NCBI RefSeq assembly: GCF_023375975.1
Contig: NC_064428.1
Location: 11,743,155 to 11,807,154 of the forward strand
Direction of reading: 5' to 3'
From: Astyanax mexicanus
Lineage: Eukaryota > Chordata > Actinopteri > Characiformes > Acestrorhamphidae
DNA length: 64,000 nt
Each line of letters opens with the position of its first letter. The first letter of the stretch is position 1. Shown here piece by piece: positions 1-11,087 of this stretch. The notes under the pieces are model-generated. The model had not been told where the DNA came from and did not search any database. It saw only the letters and a program-made list of their open reading frames with translations. The position numbers and the translations under genes are program-made.

Positions 1-179
1 CAAACTATCACTGATCATCAGTACATTTTACATTTCATTTAAAGGAAATCAAGGGATCAGAGTCTGAAGGAAGAGTGGAGAGACACACAGTCCAAACTGC
101 TTGAGGTCTAGTATGAAGTTTCCACGAAGGACTTGGCACACTGCCAAAAGTATCAATTGGTCTTATATAATATTAAAAT

Positions 180-300
180 TGTCTGAGACACTGATTCTTG
201 AAGTGGCTAGCCATGATGCTAACACCATGCCTTGGAAGCATGGTTAGCACCAGTTAGCATCAAGGCTAACCCACCACAAATGTTTCAAACCCAGCTGCTG
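180..300. repeat. Isolated block of GCTAAC/GCTAGC-type degenerate repeat
   Basis: This block carries several GCTAAC or TTAGCAT words in both orientations, with phrases such as 'gccatgatgctaacacc'. It resembles units of the long array at 23.2-25.2 kb, so it is probably a short stray piece of the same repeat family. Nothing else is seen in positions 1-515. Confidence 0.4.
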
Positions 301-529
301 TTTCTCTTGGAAAGAGTTGATATAACATATCTCGGGCAGGGTGTACGATAGAGGCCCAACCTTCCTGACACTGGCCAGCACATTTCTCTCATCCTCTCTT
401 GATAGTCTTGAACAAATCAGCCCCAGGACATAACAGAGCCTCCACCATGTTTCACAGTAGGAACAGTGTTCTTTTCTTAATATGCTTCATTTTTCCGTCT
501 GTAAACATAAAGCTGATGTACCTTGATAC

Positions 530-960
530 CAGTTTCTCTGATTTTGCTATTTATAGGTAAATATTTGAGGACAATTAACACTGTAGTTTTGTTCTATAAA
601 CTACAGACAAAATTGCTCCCAAATACCAAATTAAAATAATGTCACTTATAGCATTTATTTGCAAAAAATGAGAAATGGCTGAAAAAAAAATCAATATTTG
701 GTGAAATAACCCTGGTTATAAATTACAGTTTTCATGCATCTTGGCATCATGTTCTCCTCCACCAGTCTTACACACTGCTTTTGGATAACTTTATGTCTTT
801 ACTCCTGGTGCAAAAATACAAGCAGTTCAGTTTGGTGATTTGATGGCTTGTGATCATCCATCTTCCTCTTGATTATATTCCAGAGGTTTTTAATTTGGTA
901 AAATCAAAGAAACTCAAAGAATCATTTTTAAGTGGTCCCTTATTTTTTCCCCAGAGCTGT
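530..960 (+). mobile_element. Short non-autonomous DNA element, copy A
   Basis: This sequence is shared with copies at 2263-2800, 16845-17322 (reverse) and 35512-35908. Complete copies start with CTCTGGAAAAAATAAGAGAC-like sequence and end with its inverse (TAAGTGGTCCCTTATTTTT then CCAGAGCT). These are terminal inverted repeats of a MITE-like element. Copy A keeps the right end and has lost its left end. No transposase is encoded. The family assignment is not known to me. Confidence 0.7.
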
Positions 961-1362
961 ATTTTTCTCACCAGTCTATAAGACATTCTCCCAGAAGCTT
1001 TGTGGCTTATCAACATGTAGTCCTCCTTGGTCGTCTCCCTGATGTTCCTTGAGCTTGAAGTTCACCTTTAATCTCTTTAAAAGTTTTTTTTCCTCTTATG
1101 TTCTGGGCTCTTTTGTTACCATTGATTTGGGTTTGCATGTTGTGACAGTTAAAAAAGATATCACTGAAAGAAATATTGCCATGTTATTTATGTCTATGGG
1201 GCGTGTATGCAAAGTTTTACTACAATATTGTCACTGAGAGTGCATTGATGTAAACTCATGCACTGTTTTCTAATCATACGACTTTCCAGGCAGTAAAACT
1301 GCTATTCGCTTGAGATGACATCAGTGTGTAATCTGGCAGAGATAAGAGGGGTCTCTAAGAGA

Positions 1363-1368
1363 TATAAG
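1363..1368 (+). promoter_or_regulatory. TATA-like box of the lectin gene
   Basis: TATAAG lies about 65 bp before a good splice donor (CTG|GTAGGA at 1433). That places a start site near 1393 and gives a short non-coding first exon of about 40 nt. The assignment rests on this spacing only. Confidence 0.45.
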
Positions 1369-1392
1369 TAGAGGAACTCAAGGCGAATAGAG

Positions 1393-1432
1393 TTACACAA
1401 AGCTGGAGAGGAACAGAGCAACAAACTGCCTG
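1393..1432 (+). other. Probable non-coding exon 1 of the lectin gene
   Basis: The segment begins about 30 bp after the TATA-like box and ends at the donor CTG|GTAGGA. It has no ATG. The next acceptor, CTCTCAG at 1920-1926, opens an exon whose first two bases are followed by ATG. The start position is inferred from TATA spacing. Confidence 0.4.
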
Positions 1433-1926
1433 GTAGGATCACTTTTCTCTTTTTTCAAATTGACCTGTTTTTAAGTTTAAAGATTAAACTTCTTCTGCTT
1501 GCCTTAATAAGTGTAATCTAGATATAATATGAAAATGGTTCATCTCACATATCACACATGTTTTATATATTGGTCTTTTAAAAGTAATAAAGTAGAGAAA
1601 CATAAAAAAAAGTTTGAACATGTATTTTTTTTTATGAAAAACGAGTGAATTATCCTAATTGAACCATTACCTGTTACATTATTGCACTAAATATTAATAG
1701 AATAATTAGTAATGGAGATAATTAAATATTCACACTGCTTGTTTAGATTTTTTTGGTTTTAGATATATTTTGGATAATTAAACATGCACCAGTTCAAATT
1801 GACCTGGGACCACCATTGCTGTACCTTATAAATGAACATAACAGGAGGGTTAACATTCATTTACTGCAATAATAAAAAAAAAAACATATTAATGACATGA
1901 TGTTCTCTCATTTTTACATCTCTCAG

Positions 1927-1968
1927 AAATGGATCAGAAATGGATTTCAGCCATCTACTTTTTGTCAG
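1927..1968 (+). CDS. Lectin exon 2: start codon and signal peptide
   Basis: Acceptor CTCTCAG precedes this 42-nt exon. ATG at 1929 opens 13 codons plus one base before the donor TCAG|GTAGGT. The encoded start MDQKWISAIYFLS supplies the hydrophobic part of a signal peptide completed by exon 3. The exon is too short to appear as an open frame on its own. Confidence 0.7.
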
Positions 1969-4900
1969 GTAGGTGTATTTTGCCACTGTCCAATGTAAAT
2001 CGAGTTTCTCCAAAAGGTACCACTTTAAAATAAGTGTATTAATGCTTATTAATCAGGTTATAAACCATTAATAAGCAGTTATATTACATAATTTGGAAGG
2101 GCAACAGTGAGTGGCCTGTCGTGTACCAAATAGTGATTCCACATTAATTTATACTGTTAAACCTCAGATCTAGATCTAAAACTAGATGTTTATTTTACTT
2201 GTCTTTTCCATCAGTCATCATTAACTTAATTTCTGTTAAAAAAAATTTTTTATTTAATTTCATCTCTGGAAAACAAATAAGAGAGCACTTCAGTTTCTGA
2301 ATGAGTTTCTCTGATTTAGCTATTTATAGCTATATGTTTGAGTAAAATTTACATTGTTGAGTTATTCTAAAAAACTATGGTTAATATTCTTCCAAATTCC
2401 AAATAATAATATTGTCATTTAGAGCATTTATTTGCAGAAAATTAGAAATGGCTGAAATAACAAAAAAAAAAAAAAGGATGCAGAGCTTTCAGACCTCACA
2501 TAATGCAAAGAAAACAACAAGTTCATATCCATAAAGTTTTAAGAGTTCAGAAATTTGGTGAAATAACCCTGGTTGGTTTTTAATCACAGTTTTAATGCAT
2601 CTTGGCATCATGTTCTCCTCCACCAGTCTTACACACTGCTTTTGGATAACTTTATGCTGCTTTACTCCTGGTGCAAAAATTCAAGCAGTTCAGTTTGGTG
2701 GTTTGATGGCTTGTGATCATATATCTTCCTCTTGATTATATTCCAGAGGTTTTCAATTTAGTAAAATCAAAGAAACTCATACTTTTAAGTGGTCCCTGAT
2801 AAGTGGTAAAATGATAAAATTAAACTTAATAGTAAGTTTAATTTGGAAAGGTTACAACAAGCAAATGGCTCCCATTCGGTGGAATGCCAGCAATGCACTA
2901 AAAATAACCAGTTCCTGTCCTTTACAGTGGTCAGTGTTTCTGCATACGTTCCTCATCGGTATCACTTCGTGAATCAGAGTAAAAACTGGACTGAAGCTCA
3001 GAACTACTGCAGACAGACCTACACTGATCTGGCCACCATCAACAACATGGACGAGATGAAGAAGCTGAACGAGGCTCTGAAGGATGTGGTGAAGAGCTCT
3101 GCTTGGATTGGTCTGAAGAGAGGGGACACTGGGAGGTGGCAGTGGTCTCTGGGAGGTTTCTACAGTGTAAAAGACTCGAATTGGAATAAAGGAGAACCAA
3201 ATAATGATGGTCGGAATGAGTTCTGTGTTGCGATGAAGAAACATAGGGGAAAGTGGCTTGATGAAAGCTGTGGGCGTCAATTTCCTTTTGTGTGTTTTGA
3301 CGGTAAGAACTACTACCGTAGATATTTTTATTTTTTTATGTGGTGCCATGTTTATTGCCATTTGTTTTAATGCTAATTAATCTATAAGGCTATTGGCCCA
3401 ATCCCCATTTGTCATTTTGGCCCTACAACTTACCCCTACCCTTTCTTTGCGAGTGAAACCCTTCGAGAGTAAGGGGAGAAATCAGGATGCGAATTATACA
3501 ATAATTCAAGTATTTCTTTGGGGTGTAAATGGAAACCAGTACAGCTAAGGCGCATGCTTCAATAAACTAACAAATGTCTCACTTCCTTACTGTAATGTCT
3601 ACAGCACCTAAAAGATAAACCCATTACATCAGCTAATGTAGCACTTAAATACCACATAATAACCTTTATACTCCTAAATGATATATTATAAAGCAAAATC
3701 CACAGTTAATCCTGCTAAAACACACACACACAATGCTTCTGGCTGCTATCTTTCATCAGCTTTCTCGCCATTCAATTTTAATTCATATTCGACATACAGT
3801 ATTCTACGGCATCTCTCCTACAGGAATCATCAGCGCTGAAGTTCAGTAACCGAGCTGCTGCTGCTGCTGCTTAACTAGTTAACTTTAGGACGTATTTTAT
3901 TGTATGTCTTCAGAAAGGAGGGAGATGGTGCAGAAATTAAGTATTATTGTCCATTACTTAATTCCTAACTCTGTGAGGTGTAGCTGAAATTAGCTTTGAT
4001 TATTTTTATTTTATTTATTATTATTATTTACACTGTTCCGCCATAAATTCTGCAGGTCCTGCCATCTGTTGCACCATTTAAGGCGGAACTGGAGAGTTAG
4101 ATAAGCTAGCTAGCTATTAAGAAAAACTACTAGCAATCTTTTTTGTGCTAGTTATGAAGAATTTAGCTATAAAACATTGAAACCACACATTAAACTGTGG
4201 TAATATAGCACTAATCTTCACTTTTAACAAGGAAAATACTTACATTTGTGAGTTTCTTTGGTGGCTAACAAGCCCTATCCCTTCCCCTATCCTACCTCTC
4301 AAGCCCAAACAAGAATTGGGAAACTCCTACCATAGTTAACATACTGTAGATATTATAATGTTATAAACTTACGAAAACTAACCACGTTTTCTTGAATTCC
4401 AGACAAGAAGAAAAACACTGAACCCTACATTCTTGTTGAGGAGAAAAAGTCCTGGCATGATGCTCAGAGGCACTGCAGGCTGCATCACAGAGACCTGACC
4501 AGTGTGAGAAACAAAAGTGAGAGAAAGCAGATTGAGCATGCCGTTAAAATATTGCACTTTTCTCGGCTTTGGATCGGCCTGTTTAATGAATCCTGGGAGT
4601 GGTCAGATAAGAGTAACGCCTCGTTCCGATACTGGGAGTCAAGCCAGCCAGACAACCAAGAAAACAATGAAAACTGTGCTACAGTGCACACGGTTGACCA
4701 GGGTTACTGGCACGATGAGAACTGCAAAAAAACACATCCGTTCATCTGCCACGAGGGTGAGTTTTACAGTATTTAATTCATTAATTCATTAACAATGTCT
4801 AACCAGGCCAACAGGTTCATGTGGGGGGCTTGCATGGGTAAAACTAGGTGAGCTAGGTGGGTTCCAGGTGGGAAAGGTCTTTGAGTTGGTGTGTACAGGT

Positions 4901-6663
4901 TTTGTTACTGGGATCCTGCGGGGCTTTCAAATGGCCCTATCGTTCAGCCCACCTTAAATTCATATGGGTCCTATCTAGACCCTAAGCCCAATCCCATTCC
5001 ACCCCTTGGTCCTACCACTTACCCCGACCCCTTGTTTTTGTGTGTAACTCTTCCCCTTGGAACAGAGTTATAAGAGGAAGGTGTGAAATCCTCCACCCTA
5101 AGAATTGGGACAACCCTTCATCAGGGGCGCTAAAGTTCAGTAGCGTAGCTGCTAACTAGCTAATTTTAGGGCTTTGCACGTCTTCAGAAAGGGGGGGGCG
5201 TGGTTCAGAAATTAATTATTATTGTCAATTTCTTAATTTCTCTGTGATGGGGAGCTGAAATTAGCTTTTATTTTACTTTATTTTCCGTTGCACCTTTCCA
5301 TTCTGCTCCTGCTGGCTGTTACACCATTTAAGGTGGAACGGGAAAGTTAGCTGGCTACTACCTTCTGAGATAAACTACAGGCAATCTTTTTTATGCTTGT
5401 TATGAAGAATTTGGCCATAAAACATTGAAACTACACATTAAACTTTAGTAATATAGCGTACATAGTATATCACTTTTAACAGGGAAAATATTCTGGCTTT
5501 TCTTAGCAGTGATTCTTATACCCCTTCATTTGAAATAGGTATCTGGAAAATCTCCATTTGAAGAGCTAACAAACCCAATCCCTTCACCCTAACCTACCCC
5601 TCCAGCCTAACAAGAATCGGGACACCCCTACCCCTCAGGGTGTACTCGCAAAACAGAGGGGTAGGGGTAAGGGGTAGGGCCAAGGGGTGAAATGGGATTG
5701 GGCTATAGACTGGATTCGTATATTTACAGTTATTGGGCTTCTCAAATGGGCCCAATCATTACAGCTTATCTTAAGACCCAAGAATGGGTTTGTAGATGCG
5801 TTGTTATGGGGCTTCCCAGTCAGGCTTCCCAAATGGGCCCCATTGGTATAGCCCACCTCAATCTCATATTAGTTCAATCTAGGCCTTAGACTGGGTTTGT
5901 ACATGCTTTGTTACAGGGACCCAGGTAGGCTTTCCAAATGGTTCCTACCATTACAGTTCACTTTAATCTCAGAGGGTTCCATCTAGACCCTAAACTGGGT
6001 TCCAACAACAACTGTTATTGGACTTCCTAAATGGGCCCCATCAGTACAGCTACCTTAACATGGAACCATCTAGTCTCTAGACTGGGTGGGTTTGTATATA
6101 TGCTGTTACTTGGATTCAGTTGGGCGTCCCATATGGACCCCATGGTTTCAACCACCTTTACAGGGTACCATCTAGCATTATATAACATAATATAACATGC
6201 AGAAAAGGTTCTATCAACCAAAAATTGTAAGCTTTGTTAAAATTGTAAGCTATTAGTTGGGTAAATGTCAAATCATTCCCTCTATTACCCTCCAGATAAA
6301 CTGATCCTGATCCAGAAGAATCAGAGCTGGGCAGAAGCTCTGAGATACTGCAGAGAGAATCATGTGGACCTGGTCTCAGTTCACTCTGAGGAGATCCAGC
6401 TCTGGGTGAAGGATGTGGCACAGAAAGCCTCCACTGATCATGTGTGGCTGGGTCTGCGTCACACCTGCACTCTCAGCTTCTGGTTCTGGGTGGGTGGAGA
6501 GTCTACCTGCTACCAGAACTGGGTTACAGGTGATGCTCCAGAAGGTGAAGACTGCAGTCCTGTAGAGAGAACCGGAGCGGTGCAGGCTAGAGGAGATCAG
6601 CAGTGGGTCAGCCTGCCTGAGAACCAGACTCTCAACTTCATCTGCATCAGATATGAAGGTTAG
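1929..6663 (+). CDS. Three-domain secreted C-type lectin (CLEC20A / mannose-receptor-like)
   Basis: The coding exons are 1929-1968, 2928-3302, 4403-4756 and 6296-6663. Every internal junction is phase 1 with GT/AG borders, and the joined frame gives 378 residues. Residues 1 to about 19 (MDQKWISAIYFLSV then VSVSA) look like a signal peptide. They are followed by three C-type lectin-like domains (CTLDs) at about 20-138, 139-256 and 257-378. CTLD1 has EPN at 103-105, the mannose-type calcium-site motif. CTLD2 has QPD at 220-222, the galactose-type motif, with WHD at 241-243. CTLD3 has no such motif and lacks the third conserved cysteine. No transmembrane helix follows, so a soluble glycan-binding protein is likely. 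The gene resembles fish proteins named CLEC20A-like or macrophage mannose receptor 1-like. The last exon ends GAAG|GTTAGG, so splicing onward to a further exon is possible; otherwise TAG at 6661 ends the protein. Confidence 0.78.
2017..2115. mobile_element. Fragment of a GGTACCACTTTAAAATAAG element
   Basis: This intronic piece begins with the same GGTACCACTTTAAAATAAG words as the block at 38715-39005 and then has 'ttaataagc' motifs. It is probably a short non-autonomous DNA element fragment in intron 2 of the lectin gene. No coding content is seen. Confidence 0.45.
2263..2800 (+). mobile_element. Short non-autonomous DNA element, copy B (near complete)
   Basis: The copy lies in lectin intron 2. 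Its left end reads CTCTGGAAAACAAATAAGAG and its right end runs to AAGTGGTCCCTGATAAG. It matches copies A, C and D through most of its length, including a long shared stretch ending in 'gtgatcat'. It contains a short poly-A interruption near 2460. Confidence 0.75.
2928..3302 (+). CDS. Lectin exon 3: CTLD1, EPN type
   Basis: The exon runs from acceptor TTTACAG to donor GACG|GTAAGA. It holds a complete CTLD with cysteines at protein residues 41, 113, 128 and 136, the WIGLKR core, EPN at 103-105 and WLD in the usual WND position. EPN predicts mannose, fucose or GlcNAc binding in this family. An antisense open frame over the same bases is a shadow. Confidence 0.85.
3397..4345 (+). mobile_element. 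TIR element in lectin intron 3, right end lost
   Basis: It opens with GCCCAATCCCCATTTGTCA and carries the same internal order as the complete copy at 4988-5702: a cytosine-rich TIR, a CAGAAAGG segment, a TTATTATTGTCCA stretch, then ACCATTTAAGG. The right inverted end stops after 'gggaaactcctacc'. A CA repeat and CTG repeats are inserted within it. It encodes no protein. Confidence 0.65.
4403..4756 (+). CDS. Lectin exon 4: CTLD2, QPD type
   Basis: The acceptor is GAATTCCAG and the donor GAGG|GTGAGT, both phase 1. The domain has cysteines at residues 163, 230, 246 and 254, WIGLF, QPD at 220-222 and WHDENC. QPD is the galactose/GalNAc-preferring motif. The open frame usually seen here begins inside the exon; the true exon starts about 100 nt earlier, and that part codes for the first strand and helix (W-HDAQRHC). 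Confidence 0.85.
4800..6180. repeat. Degenerate tandem repeat filling lectin intron 4
   Basis: A unit of roughly 110 bp recurs, with the order 'tctagaccctaaactgggtt', a TTTGTA-x-ATGC-TGTTA stretch, CTTCC-AAATGGGCCCCAT, and TACAGC-ACCTTAA. About six imperfect copies flank and are interrupted by the 0.7 kb element at 4988-5702. Confidence 0.65.
4988..5702 (+). mobile_element. Complete 0.7 kb element with long terminal inverted repeats
   Basis: The left end starts GCCCAATCCCATTCCACCCC. The right end finishes with the inverse (GGGGTGAAATGGGATTGGGC), and pairing continues inward through the TACCACTTACCCC region, giving TIRs of about 45 bp. It has inserted into the tandem repeat of lectin intron 4. 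No transposase frame is present, so it must be non-autonomous. A target-site duplication is not clear. Confidence 0.75.
6296..6663 (+). CDS. Lectin exon 5: CTLD3, non-canonical
   Basis: The acceptor is ACCCTCCAG. Residues 257-378 include a CTLD-like start (NQSWAEALRYC), WLGLR, a CYQNW stretch, and an end at FIC then IRYEG. Cysteines are at 275, 314, 328, 343 and 373. The expected third core cysteine is replaced by leucine/proline (WVSLPEN), and no EPN or QPD is present, so calcium-dependent sugar binding is unlikely. TAG at 6661-6663 may be the stop, or GTTAGG may be a donor. Confidence 0.75.
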
Positions 6664-6930
6664 GTTGAAGGTCGAAGGTCTGTGCAGGTGTGGTCACTGG
6701 AATATTAATCTAGATTCTATAAATCTTGTGTGATTACGCTTGAAAACATGCAAAAGCAGATCTTTGGGGCCAGTTTTATCACTTTTATACTTATACTTAT
6801 TTGTAGTGTTTGTACTCTTTTATATATATAATCTAAGACTAAAGCATATATAATCAGTTTTCTGTGCATATACCATCATTTATGCACCATAATAACCAGA
6901 ATATATTTTTTATTTTTATTTTACATTCTT
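6664..6930. other. No recognisable feature
   Basis: This is AT-rich DNA after the last lectin exon. No further CTLD or membrane-anchor exon is visible before the transposon relic that follows. Confidence 0.5.
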
Positions 6931-6934
6931 CAAA

Positions 6935-7545
6935 TTATCACCTTTTGTTTAGATGATCGGTTTTGCACATCTCTGCTGGATTTTCTCAGTCAGCTTTATG
7001 AGGTAGAGTCACCTGGAATTCAGGCTTTCAGTTAACAGCTGTGCTAAACTCCTCAAGAGTTAATTACTTTAATTTCTTGTCTCTTAATAATGTGTAATAA
7101 TGAGCATCAGTTGTAAAGTAGTGAAGAGGTACAGGTATACAGTGAATAGCTCTATTTGAGTAACGTTCTAAAACAGATTATGAGAAGCAAGAACTACTCA
7201 AGTAATTAAAGAAAAATCAAAAACCATCAAAAATATTATGATGATGAAACTGGCTCTCATCAGGACCACCCCTGATAAGGAAGAGCAAAAGTCTCCTCTG
7301 TTGTACAGGATACCTTTATCAGAGTTTCCAGCCACAGAAACCACAATTTAACAAACAGCTCCCCAGAAAAGAGCACCTAAATGCTTCTTCACAGAGTATT
7401 TTGGTTTGTTTAACACTGTTTTTAAGTTACTACATGATAACTTATGTGTTCCTTCATAATCTGGATCACTTTACTATTCACTTACTATGTAGAAAAGGTG
7501 GAAGGTGTGTCCAAACTTTTAACTGGTACTGTATATATACACAAA
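6935..7545 (+). mobile_element. Internally deleted Tc1-type transposon relic
   Basis: The 5' part ('ctctgctggattttctcag', then the AGGTAGAGTCACCTGGAATT region) is shared with 55070-55560 and 61640-61920. A middle piece around 7230-7400 preserves decayed transposase N-terminal coding (an ETGSH-DRP-like stretch with frameshifts). The 3' end reads GTCCAAACTTTTAACTGGTA, the usual end of this Tc1 family in fishes. The catalytic domain has been deleted. Confidence 0.7.
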
Positions 7546-8030
7546 AACATTAATAACATGTTTCTACTTGTAATAAGATATTATAATAAACAGTTAATAA
7601 CAGTACGTTTTGACTCGTCTTTGTTTATTATCCGTTTTGTCATTTTGTGCACTCGACATCACTGATTAGCCATAACATTAAAACCATCAGTTTAATATTG
7701 TGTAGGTCTTCTTGTTGCTGACCATCAAAGCATAGACTCTTTTAAGGTGGTCTTTGTCTCTTAGAAGCAAAGATGGACAGAGCTTCTCCAGTCATATGCA
7801 TTTATTTATATTTTAGAAAGACAGCAATATATATATATATATATACTTTATTGATCCTAAAGGAAATAAACTTAGATACATACACTGATGAACACACAAT
7901 AAGCATAGTTAAAAAATAGTGAAAAAGTATCTGGTCACTACATATTTTTAACAAACGTTAATATCAGAAAAAATAATCTGAGTAAATATAAACAGCTTAT
8001 TTCAAATGATCATTTCATTTATTAAGAAAA
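7546..8030. other. Mixed repeat debris including a Tc1 end fragment
   Basis: Positions 7665-7810 ('attagccataacattaaaa' onward) look like the end of another Tc1-like element. An (AT)n tract lies at 7828-7846. The rest is AT-rich with no gene. Confidence 0.4.
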
Positions 8031-8037
8031 AGGCAAT

Positions 8038-8492
8038 CCAAACCAATCTAGCCCTGTGTGAAAAATAACTTGGTTCTTGTTCCTTGGTGGCAACAACTGC
8101 AATCAAGCTTTACTGATAACTGATAACAAGTCTTTCACTCTTTTATCTCTGTGGAGGAATTTTGTTCCACTCTTCTTTACAGAATTACAGCTTTAATTCA
8201 GACACATTGGAAGTTTTTCCAGCATAAACGTCCTGTTTAAGATCATCCACAGCATCTCAATCAGACTTTAACTAGACCCTCCAAAACCTTCTTTTTTTTT
8301 TTTTAACCCATTCAGAGGTGGACTTTGTATTTGTGTGATTTGGGTCATTGTCCTGCTGCAGAACCCAAGTACACCTGAGCTTGAGGTCACAGATGAACAG
8401 ATGGCCGGATATTCTCCTTCAGGATTTTCTGGTAAACAGCAGAATTCCTGCTTCCATCTATTACAGCAAGTTCTCCAGCAGCCCCAGACCAT

Positions 8493-8523
<31 letters not shown>

Positions 8524-9215
8524 CCACCACCATGTTTTACATTCAGTGAGATTTCAGTTCATTTTCTAAAATTACGTGTTTTATATGTTAACGCCAGATG
8601 TAACGGGACACACACCTAATCTAATGTGTCACTTTATCACATTAGACCGAAGAATATTTACCCAAAGTTCTGGAGATCATGTTAGTTGGTAAATGTGAGA
8701 CGGGTGGTTGTGTTGTTTTTGGCCAGCAGTGTTTTTTATATTAGAATTCTCCCATGGAGACCATTTTCACCCAGTCTCTTTCTTATTATTGAACCATTAT
8801 CACTGATCTTAACTGAGGCGAGTGAGCTCCTGCAGTTCTTTAAATGTTGTTCTGGGTTATTTTGTGACCTCCTGGATGAGTTCTTCATGCCCTTTTGGAG
8901 TAATTTCTATAGAACCGGTCACACCTGGGAAGGTTCACCAGTGTTCCATGTTTTTTTTTTCTCCATTAGTGAATAATAATAGCTCTCACTGTGGTTCTCT
9001 GGAGTCCCAAAGCTTTAGAAATGACTTTATAACTTCTTTCAGACTGATAGATGATCAATTACTTTGTTTTCTAATCTGTTCCTGATTTTTTTATAGATCT
9101 GTTTCATATTGTCAGACAGGTTCTATATACATTTTTCTTGACTCTACAGATCTGACAGTAAAAAGGCCTAATACATCTGGGGACAAAGGACCTCCTCAGT
9201 CTGTCTGTTTACACA
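8038..9215 (-). mobile_element. Tc1-like transposon relic, left part intact
   Basis: The left end carries CTAGCCCTGTGTGAAAAAT, the terminal repeat also seen at both ends of 42112-43331. Read on the - strand, 8342-8365 encodes the QQDNDP catalytic aspartate motif of Tc1 transposases. The reading frame is broken many times and interrupted by a (CA)n tract at 8494-8521. The far end is lost near 9215. Confidence 0.7.
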
Positions 9216-9764
9216 GCATCCCATAGTTTTTGGAATTGGGGTTTCTACTTCTACACTGTAAAAAGTGATTCTAGCTCGAAGTAAATATTACTTAAAAAAT
9301 TATATGAAACGCAAACAATTAAATTACTTTAATGTTGTTTATTATTTTTTTTACGTTTTCTGAACTTATAATCTGCATTATAAACTGAACTAAACAAGCT
9401 TGTCAAAATCTACTTAATTTTTTTTAAGTTTCAAGCAACAATGTTGAACTGAGTTGACACAACTTTATTTGAATCAGTTCAAATTAAAAGAAGCTTTGGT
9501 TCAAATACAGAGCAAGACGTGCACCATTTACAGCCGTTCGACTGGCAGGTAAGCAATGTTAAATACATTTCTCCTAAAATATTCATGTCCAACCTAAAAG
9601 TTTACTTGCCAAATAACATTATAAGAGTCTAATTGTAGAAATACATACATCGTGGTTAGATAACTAGTCAGCCCTCACTTTTGGCTGACGTTTCTGGTGA
9701 GCTAGAAGATTGTTTGGCTACACAGCAAAATGCTAACGTGAGGGCTCGGTGTGTGGATAAGGAC

Positions 9765-11005
9765 TGGGGATAAGAGTTAGCTTAGCTAGCTAGCTAGTCT
9801 GGAGAGCGTTTTTAGCGGGCAAAATGCTAACGTGGGGGCTTGGTGTGTGGATAAAGACTGGGGATAAGAGTTAGCTTAGCTAGCTAGCTAGTCTGGAGAG
9901 CGTTTTTAGCGGGTAAAATGCTAACGTGAGGGCTCAGTGTGTGGATAAGGACTGGGGATAAGAGTTAGCTTAGCTAGCTAGCTAGTCTGGAGAGCGTTTT
10001 TAGCGGGTAAAATGCTAACGTGGGGCTCGGAGTGTGGATAAGGACTGGGGATAAGAGTTAGCTTAGCTAGCTAGCTAGTCTGGAGAGCGTTTTTAGCGGG
10101 TAAAATGCTAACGTGGGGCTCGGTGTGTGGATAAGGACTGGGGATAATAGAGTTAGCTTAGCTAGCTAGCTAGTCTGGAGAGCGTTTTTAGCGGGCAAAA
10201 TGCTAACATGGGGGCTTGGTGTGTGGATAAAGACTGGGGATAAGAGTTAGCTTAGCTAGCTAGCTAGTCTGGAGAGCGTTTTTAGCGGGTAAAATGCTAA
10301 CGTGAGGGCTCAGTGTGTGGATAAGGACTGGGGATAAGAGTTAGCTTAGCTAGCTAGCTAGTCTGGAGAGCGTTTTTAGTGGGTAAAATGCTAACGTGGG
10401 GCTCGGTGTGTGGATAAGGACTGGGGATAAGAGTTAGCTTAGCTAGCTAGCTAGTCTGGAGAGCGTTTTTAGCGGGTAAAATGCTAACGTGGGGCTCGGT
10501 GTGTGGATAAGGACTGGGGATAATAGAGTTAGCTTAGCTAGCTAGCTAGTCTGGAGAGCGTTTTTAGCGGGCAAAATGCTAACGTGGGGGCTTGGTGTGT
10601 GGATAAGGACTGGGGATAAGAGTTAACTTAGCTAGCTAGCTAGTCTGGAGAGCATATTTAGTGGGCAAAATGCTAACGTGGGGGCTTGGTGTGTGGATAA
10701 GGACTGGGGATAAGAGTTAACTTAGCTAGCTAGCTAGTATGGAGAGCATATTTAGCGGGCAAAATGCTAACGTGGGGGCTTGGTGTGTGGATAAGGACTG
10801 GGGATAAGAGTTAACTTAGCTAGCTAGCTAGTCTGGAGAGCATATTTAGCGGGCAAAATGCTAACGTGGGGGCTTGGTGTGTGGATAAGGACTGGGGATA
10901 AGAGTTAGCTTAGCTAGCTAGCTAGTCTGGAGAGCGTTTTTAGCGGGTAAATTGCTAACGTGGGGGCTCAGTGTGTGGATAAGGACTGGGGATAATAGAG
11001 TTAGC
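9765..11005. repeat. 94-bp tandem array, about 13 copies
   Basis: The unit runs GGATAAGGACTGGGGATAAG, then a GTTAGCTTAGCTAGCTAGCT segment, then GGAGAGCGTTTTTAGCGGG and AAAATGCTAACGTG. Successive GGAGAGCG positions 9801, 9895, 9989, 10082, 10177 and 10271 give a 93-95 bp period. Copies are highly similar, with a three-base insertion (AATAGAG) recurring about every fourth unit. That pattern suggests higher-order duplication. Confidence 0.9.
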
Positions 11006-11087
11006 TAACCTTGCTAGTTTTGTTTTGTATTTGTTCAAAATTTAACTTGCCTGTTGACCATATTTTTAGATGCACTTAGCGATTTAG

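Noticed and set aside
2852..3361. 169-codon frame on the - strand
   Set aside because: Antisense shadow of lectin exon 3, whose sense strand encodes a clear C-type lectin domain with splice sites.
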